This document shows, in pieces, positions 25,016-31,594 of a stretch of 64,000 nucleotides of DNA; positions within the stretch are counted from its first letter, which is position 1; each line of letters begins with the position of its first letter. The notes beneath the pieces are model-generated. The model was not told the DNA's origin, did no database searches, and was given only the letters and a program-made list of their open reading frames with translations. The stretch is from VRUE01 sp963699225. GTDB lineage: Bacteria > Actinomycetota > Thermoleophilia > Solirubrobacterales > 70-9. Position numbers and translations under genes: made by a program. The stretch covers positions 2,604,001-2,668,000 of the forward strand of contig OY969423.1 of NCBI GenBank assembly GCA_963699225.1. Reading direction: 5' to 3'.

Positions 25016-26014
25016 ATGGACGTCGTGCTGCTGCTCACCAGCTTTGCGGTGATCCTCTGCGGGGCGCTGCTCTTCACCAATGCGGTCGAGTGGCTGGGGC
25101 ATCGGCTCGGGCTTGGCGAGGGAGCGGTCGGCAGTCTCTTGGCCGCGGTCGGCACGGCGATGCCGGAGACGCTGATCGCGATCGTCGCCCTGCTCGACGC
25201 CACGGCGGGGGCGGAACAGGTCGCGATCGGAGCGATCGTCGGCGCCCCCTTCTTGCTTGCCACGCTGGCGATGGGGTTGGTCGGCCTCTTCGCCTACCTC
25301 TATCGCGATCGCCGTGAGCAGGGAGTCGAGCTAAGGGTGCACCGGCCGACGCTCGAGCGCGACCTGATCTTCTTCCTCGGCTTCTTCGCCCTCGCCCTGG
25401 CGCTGGCCTGGGGGGCGCCGCCCCTCCTGCGGATCCCGGTCGGGATCGCGATGCTGCTCGCCTACCCGCTCTACGTCCGCCGCACCCTGCGCGGCGCCGG
25501 TACGGTCCAAGCCGAGGAGACACTGCAGCCGCTGCTCTTCGAGCGCCGCCCAGAGCACAGCCGCGACCCGGCCCTGGGCCTCTGCGTGGTCCAGCTTCTG
25601 GTCGGCCTCGGCGCGATGATCGGTGGCGCGCACCTCTTTGTCGAACAGCTGCTCAGCATCGCCGAGAGCCTTGGTGTCGAGGCGGTGGTCCTGGCCCTCG
25701 TCCTCGCCCCACTAGCGACCGAGCTGCCGGAGAAGGTCAACAGCTTCTTCTGGGTCCGCGACGGCAAGGACTCGCTGGCCCTCGGCAACATCAGTGGCGC
25801 GATGGTCTTCCAGTCGACGATCCCGGTCGGGATCGGACTCATCTTCACCGACTGGCAGTTGAGCACCAACGCGGCGATCTCGGTCGGCCTCGGGTTGGCC
25901 GGTGGCTTGCTTGCCTACGAGGTCCTGCACCGGCGAGGACGCTTCGGGCCCCTCGCGGTGGTGGCCTGGTTCGGCCTTTACGCTGCCTTCATTGTCGTGG
26001 TTGTTGTGAGCTGA
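25016..26014 (+). CDS. CaCA-family sodium/calcium exchanger-like protein
   Basis: 332 residues with ten hydrophobic segments and two internally repeated halves. Repeat signatures are GSLLAAVGTAMPETLIAIVA (residues 37-56) and VVLALVLAPLATELPEKVNS (about 222-241), each with the conserved Glu in the PET or PEK context, as in YrbG and sodium/calcium exchangers (PF01699). It could export Ca2+ or another divalent ion. It stands 13 bases after the CAX gene, so both are probably on one transcript and are not redundant copies: their sequence classes differ. Confidence 0.82.
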   Translation: MDVVLLLTSFAVILCGALLFTNAVEWLGHRLGLGEGAVGSLLAAVGTAMPETLIAIVALLDATAGAEQVAIGAIVGAPFLLATLAMGLVGLFAYLYRDRREQGVELRVHRPTLERDLIFFLGFFALALALAWGAPPLLRIPVGIAMLLAYPLYVRRTLRGAGTVQAEETLQPLLFERRPEHSRDPALGLCVVQLLVGLGAMIGGAHLFVEQLLSIAESLGVEAVVLALVLAPLATELPEKVNSFFWVRDGKDSLALGNISGAMVFQSTIPVGIGLIFTDWQLSTNAAISVGLGLAGGLLAYEVLHRRGRFGPLAVVAWFGLYAAFIVVVVVS

Positions 26015-26044
26015 ACATAAGTCTTATTGATCTCTTTTTCATAT

Positions 26045-26539
26045 ATGAGCTATCTTATTCATGTGAAGAAGAGTATCTCTCTCTCAGAGACAACTTATAT
26101 CCGGCTCTTTAAGCGGGCCTCTTCCTTCGAGGACACCGCTGAAGACGTGATCATCGGCCTGTTGGACGCGGTAGAGGGGGAGACCACCGCGTCGATCAAC
26201 AGTCGTCGTCGGGTTACGCGGGCCGCGCCGGGATCGATCCTTCCCGAGGGGGAGTACTGGCGACCCATCCTCAGCGTCATCGATTCAGCCGGTGGAAGCA
26301 CCAGGGCGAATGACGTAATCGATGCTCTCGAGGATCGCCTGGGAGACCGCTTTACCGAGAAAGATCGCGAGCCCTTGGCGATGGGTGAGATTAGGTGGCG
26401 CAACAGAGCGCGGTTTGCCCGCCTGCGGATGATCGAGCGTGGATTGTTGAGCGGGGACGCGCCACGCGGCAGATGGGAAATCACCGACGAGGGCCGCGCC
26501 TACCTCGCAAAGCTCAGGGACGTCGAGAGGTCGGCATGA
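26045..26539 (+). CDS. Mrr_N-type winged-helix protein with ribbon-like N-terminus
   Basis: 164 residues from the ATG at 26045 (the GTG at 26063 is an alternative). Residues 8-40 resemble short DNA-binding ribbon-helix-helix or SeqA-type starts (KKSISLSETTYIRLFKRA), and residues 75-160 match the winged-helix domain found at the N-terminus of Mrr-type restriction enzymes (EYWRPILSVIDSAGGSTRAN, later GRWEITDEGRAYL). There is no nuclease domain. The upstream 80 bases and first codons are AT-rich against the local background, a sign of transfer. Its last bases overlap the next gene by ATGA. Confidence 0.62.
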   Translation: MSYLIHVKKSISLSETTYIRLFKRASSFEDTAEDVIIGLLDAVEGETTASINSRRRVTRAAPGSILPEGEYWRPILSVIDSAGGSTRANDVIDALEDRLGDRFTEKDREPLAMGEIRWRNRARFARLRMIERGLLSGDAPRGRWEITDEGRAYLAKLRDVERSA

Positions 26540-26730
26540 AGCGCATTGCCCAAGTTTCCTCGTCGGATGACTTCTATCTCGAGATGCAAAGGGAAGCCTT
26601 GCGCGATCGCACGCTGCGGCGCTGGGCAAAGGGAGTTGCTCTCGTGCTTGTCAGCGCAGCCTTCGCCGCGGACGCCCTAGTCCACCTGCCCGCTTTGCTG
26701 AGTTGCCTCTGGTGGTTCTGGCGGCTCTAG
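26536..26730 (+). CDS. Small single-helix membrane protein
   Basis: 64 residues starting in the ATGA overlap with the Mrr_N-type gene. A charged helix-forming N-terminus (SSDDFYLEMQREALRDRTLR) precedes a hydrophobic segment from about residue 35 to the end, LLSCLWWFWRL, rich in aromatic residues. Function unknown; the tight coupling makes it the partner of the upstream regulator-like protein. Confidence 0.5.
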   Translation: MKRIAQVSSSDDFYLEMQREALRDRTLRRWAKGVALVLVSAAFAADALVHLPALLSCLWWFWRL

Positions 26731-26731
26731 C

Positions 26732-27202
26732 TCAGGCGTTTGCCATCGCGCCGAGCGCCTTCAGCACCACGTCGTCATGCGTTTTGGGCGAGACCTTGGG
26801 GAAGACCTTGGCGATCTTGCCCTTCGGATCGATGATGAAGGTCGCCCGCTGCACGCCCATGTACTTCTTGCCGTACATCGACTTCTCGACCCAGGTGCCG
26901 TACTTCTCGGCGACGGCGTGGTCGGCATCGGCGAGCAGGGTGAAGTCGAGGTCGAATTTGCCGGCGAACTTGCCCACCGCCTCCACCTCGTCGGGGGAGA
27001 TGCCGATCACGCGTGCGCCCGCCGCCTTGTATTCGCCGCTGCGATCGCGCACGCTGCAGGCCTGGGTCGTGCAGCCGGGGGTGTCGGCACGGGGGTAGAA
27101 ATAGAGGACTACAGTCTCCCCGTTGAGATCGGAGAGCTTGACCGGATCGCCGTTTTGGTCGGGCAACTCGAAGTCGGGCGCTTTGTCGCCTGCCTGGAGC
27201 AT
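26732..27202 (-). CDS. bcp: Thiol peroxidase of the BCP/PrxQ type
   Basis: 156 residues, the full length for the family. The peroxidatic Cys sits in the PGCTTQAC motif near residues 44-51; the second Cys five residues on fits the atypical two-Cys PrxQ mechanism. It reduces hydrogen peroxide and organic hydroperoxides with thioredoxin. Start at ATG 27202; the N-terminus MLQAGDKAPDFELPDQNGD is standard. A truncated paralogue lies at 28561-28722 on the same strand. Confidence 0.93.
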   Translation of the reverse strand: MLQAGDKAPDFELPDQNGDPVKLSDLNGETVVLYFYPRADTPGCTTQACSVRDRSGEYKAAGARVIGISPDEVEAVGKFAGKFDLDFTLLADADHAVAEKYGTWVEKSMYGKKYMGVQRATFIIDPKGKIAKVFPKVSPKTHDDVVLKALGAMANA

Positions 27203-27273
27203 TGGATCGGAGGCTAACTCAAGACCCGCGGTTGACCCAGCGCCACCGAGCCTCCTGCAACAATGTCCAAGCG

Positions 27274-27417
27274 ATGAAGCCTCACGTTCCCACTGCTGCG
27301 CCTGCCGAGAAGGGCAAGCTGCGCTTTGGCCTGCCCGGTAACGCCAAGGAGCGTGGCGCGCGCATCAAGGCCGCGATCAGGGCCAATCGCGAGACGCTTC
27401 GCCGGCTTGCGAAATAG
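27274..27417 (+). CDS. Putative antitoxin for the Doc-type toxin
   Basis: 47 residues, too short for most ORF cut-offs, placed 3 bases before the Doc toxin. The N-terminus is flexible and the C-terminus basic and helical (GARIKAAIRANRETLRRLAK), resembling the tails by which antitoxins of fic/doc modules wrap the toxin. No standard Phd or RHH domain is recognised. The assignment rests on size, order and spacing. Confidence 0.55.
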   Translation: MKPHVPTAAPAEKGKLRFGLPGNAKERGARIKAAIRANRETLRRLAK

Positions 27418-27420
27418 ACC

Positions 27421-27813
27421 TTGACGATCTACCTGGAGCTGGGCGACTACTGCGAGATCGCCGCAGAACTACTCGGCACGGGTGCTGAGCAAGTCGCTCG
27501 CCTGCCGAGGATCGCGCTTGCCGATTCTGCCCTGGCTGTGCCGCGGGCGGGTTTCGGCGATCAAGATGCCTATCCGGCTCTGATCGAAAAGGCTGCCCTC
27601 ATGGTCGAGCATCTGGCGCGCAACCATCCGCTTCCCGACGGCAACAAGCGAGCCGCGTTCCTGTCGGTGTGGCTGTTCATGGAACAGAACGACCGTCCCT
27701 TTGTCGGCGAAGCACCAGACACCGACGTGCCGATGGTGGAGAAGATTGCCGCCGGTGAAGCGACTCCAAACGAAATCATCGGTTGGCTGGAGAAACGCAC
27801 CACCCGTGCCTAG
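27421..27813 (+). CDS. doc: Doc-type death-on-curing toxin (Fic/Doc fold)
   Basis: 130 residues from a TTG at 27421, the normal size for Doc. The catalytic loop reads HPLPDGNKRAAF, the Doc variant (HxFxxGNKR with Lys, not the Gly/Arg of AMP-transferring Fic proteins), so the predicted chemistry is phosphorylation of elongation factor Tu. The usual Phe is replaced by Leu. The surrounding helices (ALIEKAALMVEHLARN, then AAFLSVWLFMEQN) match the fold. It forms a two-gene toxin-antitoxin unit with the small gene before it. Confidence 0.8.
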   Translation: MTIYLELGDYCEIAAELLGTGAEQVARLPRIALADSALAVPRAGFGDQDAYPALIEKAALMVEHLARNHPLPDGNKRAAFLSVWLFMEQNDRPFVGEAPDTDVPMVEKIAAGEATPNEIIGWLEKRTTRA

Positions 27814-27833
27814 GCCAGACAACGGACGAGGCT

Positions 27834-28535
27834 TTAGGGTTCCGGCTCGTAGAGGTCATCTGCAAACTCCTTGAGTTGCGCTGGGCCGGAGCCTCGCTCG
27901 GGTACCCCGCCTTCAACAATCTTGGTGCCGGCGGCCAGCAACTCGCTGATCTCGAGCAAGGTGTCGCCTACGACTCTGTCTCCCAGGTTCGCGTCGTAGG
28001 CCGCGGCAGAGTCGTCGTCGCGATCGGAAAGTCGCTCGGATGACCAGGCTAGGCCCAGGAGGTCGAGTCGAAGGTGGAACGGGGACTCGACCGGATCGAT
28101 ATCGAGTGCCAGCGACCAATCGTGATGGACGGCGTTGCGAGCATGTCGCAGGCCTCGGATCAGGCCGCCGCCGGCGAAGTCGTCGCACCAGTACTTGCCG
28201 AAGGCGATCTCCTCAAATGGCCAATCTCTCGATAGGCGGTCATCGAGGCTGACCGCCCAGTTGAGTGCCTCGAAAAGCGCGAAGTAACGCTCGATCGTCG
28301 CGAGCTGCTCGTCGAGATCCAAATCCGCAGGCCCCTTCGCTTCGTAGGCCGCCTTGAGAACCTCGTCAAGGTCTGAATGGTCCCTGTTTTCGGTGCCGAC
28401 CCGCAACGCATCGGCAAGGCTGATCGTGCCTTCATCTCCGACGAACCGACCCACAGCCCCAGTGAATCCGAGCAGCATCATCGCGGCGGGCATTCGCGAT
28501 GCTTTGGAGCCGCAGTCCCGCGATTCAATCGGCAC
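27834..28535 (-). CDS. Hypothetical protein of the accessory islet
   Basis: 233 residues from a GTG at 28535. The sequence is acidic and apparently helical in the first 70 residues, with a conserved-looking middle, WCDDFAGGGLIRGLRHARNA and HHDWSLALDID, suggestive of a HEPN-like or nuclease-type helical fold, though no defining RxxxxH motif is clear. The C-terminus is acidic and disordered. It is transcribed against the Doc module and separated from it by 20 bases; a role in defence is conceivable but unsupported. Confidence 0.5.
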   Translation of the reverse strand: MPIESRDCGSKASRMPAAMMLLGFTGAVGRFVGDEGTISLADALRVGTENRDHSDLDEVLKAAYEAKGPADLDLDEQLATIERYFALFEALNWAVSLDDRLSRDWPFEEIAFGKYWCDDFAGGGLIRGLRHARNAVHHDWSLALDIDPVESPFHLRLDLLGLAWSSERLSDRDDDSAAAYDANLGDRVVGDTLLEISELLAAGTKIVEGGVPERGSGPAQLKEFADDLYEPEP

Positions 28536-28560
28536 TGGATTCCGTCCCAGTAGGTACCGA

Positions 28561-28722
28561 TTAGGTGCTACGGCAGGCCAGGCCGATGCTGTTGACTCTT
28601 GTGTCGGCGCGGGGGTAGAAGTAGAGGACGACCGTCTTGCCCTTGAGCTCCGAGAGCCGCACCTTCTCGCCGTTCTGATCGGGCAGGGTGAAGCTGGGCG
28701 CCCTGTCGCCGGCCTCCAGCAT
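28561..28722 (-). pseudogene. Truncated BCP peroxiredoxin remnant
   Basis: Reading the minus strand from the ATG at 28722 gives 53 residues: the first 41 align with the intact BCP (MLEAGDRAPSFTLPDQNGE, then VVLYFYPRADT), after which the sequence diverges (RVNSIGLACRST) and stops at 28561. The peroxidatic Cys motif and the rest of the fold are missing, so it cannot work. Its ATG directly follows the stop of the gene at 28723, so it was the last gene of that operon before it was cut. The break lies at about 28600-28605, where the accessory islet begins. Confidence 0.8.
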
Positions 28723-29070
28723 CTACTCGTCGATGTCCTCGCGGCCAGGGTCTTGGCCGTCCTCGTCCGCGTCGAGCTCGTCGTCGCCCTGCTCCAGCGC
28801 GGTCTCCGAGACGGAACCGCTCGCGCCGGGGTGGTAGCTGGTCTGGAAGCTCTCCAGGGCGCGGTCGCGGCCGTCTTCGTCGACCGGCACCTCGTCGGAG
28901 ATCCGCACCCACTCGGCTCCCTCGTAGGCCTCCATGTTGAAGACCTCCTGGTCGAGCGAGGTCGAGTCGTCGACGACGACCAGCACCTCGGTCTGCGGGT
29001 TGAAGTAGGTCCCGGGCTGCATCAGCAGCTCCTCGACCTCGTAGAGGTTCTCCTCGGCGGCTCCGGCCAT
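28723..29070 (-). CDS. Acidic hypothetical protein
   Basis: 115 residues. It starts by an ATGA overlap with the gene at 29070-29555. The first 60 residues are mixed alpha/beta with a YFNPQTEVLVVVDDSTSLD core, and the last 40 residues are strongly acidic (DDELDADEDGQDPGREDIDE) and likely disordered. No family recognised. A role linked to peroxiredoxin was probably present before truncation of the third operon gene. Confidence 0.55.
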   Translation of the reverse strand: MAGAAEENLYEVEELLMQPGTYFNPQTEVLVVVDDSTSLDQEVFNMEAYEGAEWVRISDEVPVDEDGRDRALESFQTSYHPGASGSVSETALEQGDDELDADEDGQDPGREDIDE

Positions 29071-29555
29071 CAGCTGCCCAATCCTATGAAATCGGCGACC
29101 TGTCGCTCGACCTCGGCCTCGACGTCGAGCGGCTCCTCGCCGCGGCGCATGCGCCGTTCGTTGCGGGCGATGACCAGATCGCGGACTTCGGCGCGCAGCT
29201 TCTCGTCGAGGTTGCGCTTGCCCTTCTTGCCGCTCAGCTCCGTGTCGAGCAGGGCTGCCATCTCAGCCTCGACGTCGAGCGGCTCCTCGCCGCGCTGTAA
29301 GCGCCGATAGGACTTCGCCTCGAGCATCTGGCGCGCCTCGGCCGCCTGAATCGCCAGATCGATCTCGGGCGAAGGCTGAGCCAGGCGGGGCGGCGGCATC
29401 GATTGCATGACGCCGAAGCGGCCCTTGCCGAGCTCTTTCCAGGCCGGGCCCGAGCGGATGAAGCTGAAGGCGGCGACGGGCAGGACGAGGAGCGTTATCG
29501 CGGCCAACAGGTAGCCGCTCTGCAAGTAGGTCAATCCCATCGGGCAGACCATCAC
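29070..29555 (-). CDS. Membrane-anchored protein with two internal repeats
   Basis: 161 residues with a single N-terminal membrane helix (about residues 14-34), a proline-rich linker, and two near-identical units (YRRLQRGEEPLDVEAEM at about 85-101 and RRMRRGEEPLDVEAEV at about 133-148). The repeats are charged and helical, so the cytosolic part could be a scaffold or assembly factor; cytochrome-c biogenesis proteins with such tails are one possible comparison. ATG at 29555 is chosen; another ATG follows directly. Co-transcribed with 28723-29070. Confidence 0.55.
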   Translation of the reverse strand: MMVCPMGLTYLQSGYLLAAITLLVLPVAAFSFIRSGPAWKELGKGRFGVMQSMPPPRLAQPSPEIDLAIQAAEARQMLEAKSYRRLQRGEEPLDVEAEMAALLDTELSGKKGKRNLDEKLRAEVRDLVIARNERRMRRGEEPLDVEAEVERQVADFIGLGS

Positions 29556-29607
29556 CTCAAGGGTAGGGCTATTGCCCTGACGCCGCTATCCGGTACCCTT
29601 TCCTTGG

Positions 29608-29623
29608 TTGACTGACCAGTCAA
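29608..29623. promoter_or_regulatory. Palindromic operator, TTGACTG-AC-CAGTCAA
   Basis: Perfect 7-base inverted repeat with a 2-base centre, 71 bases before the acyl-CoA dehydrogenase start and overlapping its probable promoter. It shares size and most bases with the operators at 187-202 and 44643-44658. Confidence 0.65.
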
Positions 29624-29694
29624 TCGGTGGTCGTCGCCCCCTTGGCGAGGCCGCATCAAAAGGCTTACGCAACGACATAAGGAGCGCCCGACCA

Positions 29695-30921
29695 GTGGTT
29701 GACTTCACCCTTACCGACGAGCAGAAAGACCTACGCGAGCTCGCCCACAGCTTTGCCGAGAAAGAGATGCGCAGGGTCGCCTGGGAGTACGACAAGGACG
29801 GCACTTGGCCCCAGGACATCATCGACATGGCCTGGGAGGTCGGGTTGATGAACACCCACATCCCCGAGGCCTACGGCGGACCCGGCCTCGACTACCTCTC
29901 CGGCTGCCTGATCGAGGAGGAGATGGGCTGGGGCTGTTCGGGCATCGGCACCACGCTGATGGCCAACGGCCTCGCTTCCGCGCCGATCACGCTCGGCGGC
30001 TCGGAGGAGACCAAGAAGAAGTACCTCGGCATGCTGACCGAGGACAAGAAGCTCGCCTCCTTCTGCCTGACCGAGCCCGACGCCGGCTCTGACGTCAGCG
30101 GCATGAAGACGAAGGCCGTGAAGAAGGGCGACAAGTACGTCATCACCGGCTCCAAGTGCTTCATCACCAACGGCACCTACGCCGACTACTTCACCGTCTA
30201 CGCCAAGACCGACCCCGAGGGTGGGCACCGCGGAATCAGCGCCTTCGTCGTCGACGCCGACCTCCCCGGGGTCTCCGTCGACAAGAAGGAGGACAAGATG
30301 GGCCAGCGGGCGTCCAACACCGCGACCATCTCCTTCGACGAAGTCGAGATTCCGGCCGAGAATCTGCTCGGTGAGGAAAACAAGGGTTTCAAGCTGGCGA
30401 TGATGACCCTCGACCGCACTCGCCCGGGTGTCTCGGCGATGGCCGTCGGCATCGGCCGCGCAGCGCTCGAGTACGCCACCGAGTACTCCAAGGAAAGAGT
30501 TCAGTTCGGCGTGCCGATCGCGATGCACCAGGCGATCCAGTTCATGATCGCCGACATGGCGACCAAGGTCGAGGCCGGCCGCCTGCTGGTCTGGAACTCG
30601 GCGGTCATGCTCGACCAGGGCATCCGCAACAGCAAGGTCTCCTCGATGGCCAAGCGCTTCGCCGCCGACTCGGCGATGGAGATCGCCGTCGATGCCGTAC
30701 AGGTCTACGGTGGTTACGGCTTCATCAAGGAGTACCCGGTGGAGAAGCTGATGCGCGACGCCAAGATCATGCAGCTCTACGAGGGGACCAGCCAGATCCA
30801 GCGCCTGGTGATCGCCAAAGAAGTGCTGCTGCCGCGCGCCGTCGGGGAGCCCACGCCCGAGGCCGAGGCCGCCAAAGCGTCTGAGGACAGTCAGTCCGCG
30901 CAGGCTGCCGCTACGGTTTAG
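29695..30921 (+). CDS. Acyl-CoA dehydrogenase
   Basis: 408 residues from a GTG at 29695 with the ribosome site AAGGAG ten bases before it. Conserved blocks are FCLTEPDAGSDVSGMKT (FAD-binding strand), KCFITNG, the substrate-binding segment RTRPGVSAMAVGIGRAALEY and the C-terminal QVYGGYGFIKEYPVEKLMRD; the catalytic Glu lies in YEGTSQIQ. It catalyses the first, FAD-dependent step of fatty acid beta-oxidation, passing electrons to ETF. A palindrome upstream suggests TetR control with the P450 and the aldehyde dehydrogenase. Confidence 0.92.
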   Translation: MVDFTLTDEQKDLRELAHSFAEKEMRRVAWEYDKDGTWPQDIIDMAWEVGLMNTHIPEAYGGPGLDYLSGCLIEEEMGWGCSGIGTTLMANGLASAPITLGGSEETKKKYLGMLTEDKKLASFCLTEPDAGSDVSGMKTKAVKKGDKYVITGSKCFITNGTYADYFTVYAKTDPEGGHRGISAFVVDADLPGVSVDKKEDKMGQRASNTATISFDEVEIPAENLLGEENKGFKLAMMTLDRTRPGVSAMAVGIGRAALEYATEYSKERVQFGVPIAMHQAIQFMIADMATKVEAGRLLVWNSAVMLDQGIRNSKVSSMAKRFAADSAMEIAVDAVQVYGGYGFIKEYPVEKLMRDAKIMQLYEGTSQIQRLVIAKEVLLPRAVGEPTPEAEAAKASEDSQSAQAAATV

Positions 30922-30954
30922 TCGCCACACCACTTAGGGCAGGGGCCCTAACCA

Positions 30955-30998
30955 GAGAGCCGCCGGGATTCGTTTCCGGCGGCTCTCTTCCTTTTTCT
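30955..30998 (+). terminator. Intrinsic terminator after the acyl-CoA dehydrogenase
   Basis: A perfect 12-base-pair stem (30955-30966 with 30976-30987) with a 9-base loop, followed by TTCCTTTTT. This is a standard Rho-independent signal and separates the dehydrogenase from the next gene. Confidence 0.85.
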
Positions 30999-31015
30999 GA
31001 GTGTCTCAGGCGTTT

Positions 31016-31594
31016 ATGGTGGAGCCGATGATCGATCGGCGACTGATCCGCCTTGCCGCCGACCCTGTCCGGCGCCTGGTGCTCGTCTTTCTCGACCGGC
31101 GCCCGGCGGGCGTCGGCGAGGTGGCTGCCGAGCTCGACATCGACCTCTCCACGGCGGCTCGCCAGCTCGAGGCGATGCGCGAGGACGGGCTGGTCGAGGT
31201 CGTCGGCGAGGCGCTCAGCGGGGGCGTCGTCGAACACCGCTACCGAGCTTTGGTTCGAGCGCTTTGGGATGACGAGGACTGGACGGAGCTGAGCGAGGAA
31301 GAACAGCGGCGACTGGCGCTCTGGATCCTCAGCCTGATCGAGTCCGACTTCGGGACGGCGGTCGAGCGGGGCAAGTTCACCGCGCGCGAGGATTCGCACG
31401 TCACCCGCACCATCTCGCTCGTCGACGAGCAGGGCTGGCGGGAGCTGGCGCGGATCAAGCAAGAGGCACTGGAGGGCATCTTCGCGGTTCAGGCGGCGAG
31501 CGCCGAACGGCTTGCCGAGGTCGGCGAGGAGGGAATCCCGGTGATGTCGGCGATGCTCTGCGTCGAGCTGCCGCTGGGTGAAGAGGGAGGCTAG
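31016..31594 (+). CDS. ArsR/HTH-type winged-helix regulator
   Basis: 192 residues; the ATG at 31028, with GGAG four bases before it, is an alternative. Residues 9-75 are a winged helix: DPVRRLVLVFLDRRPAGVGE, AAELDIDLSTAARQLEAMRED (recognition helix) and the wing EALSGGVVEHRYRA. The C-terminal 120 residues are helical and similar to ArsR-like proteins with an extra ligand or dimer domain. No metal-binding Cys cluster is visible, so the signal is unknown. It sits convergent with typA, ending at the base before it. Confidence 0.72.
   Translation: MVEPMIDRRLIRLAADPVRRLVLVFLDRRPAGVGEVAAELDIDLSTAARQLEAMREDGLVEVVGEALSGGVVEHRYRALVRALWDDEDWTELSEEEQRRLALWILSLIESDFGTAVERGKFTAREDSHVTRTISLVDEQGWRELARIKQEALEGIFAVQAASAERLAEVGEEGIPVMSAMLCVELPLGEEGG

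Noticed and set aside
28354..29310. Plus-strand open frame of 318 codons across the hypothetical genes
   Set aside because: Antisense to four minus-strand genes with clear coupled starts; composition is Val/Leu/Arg/Gly-rich shadow type.
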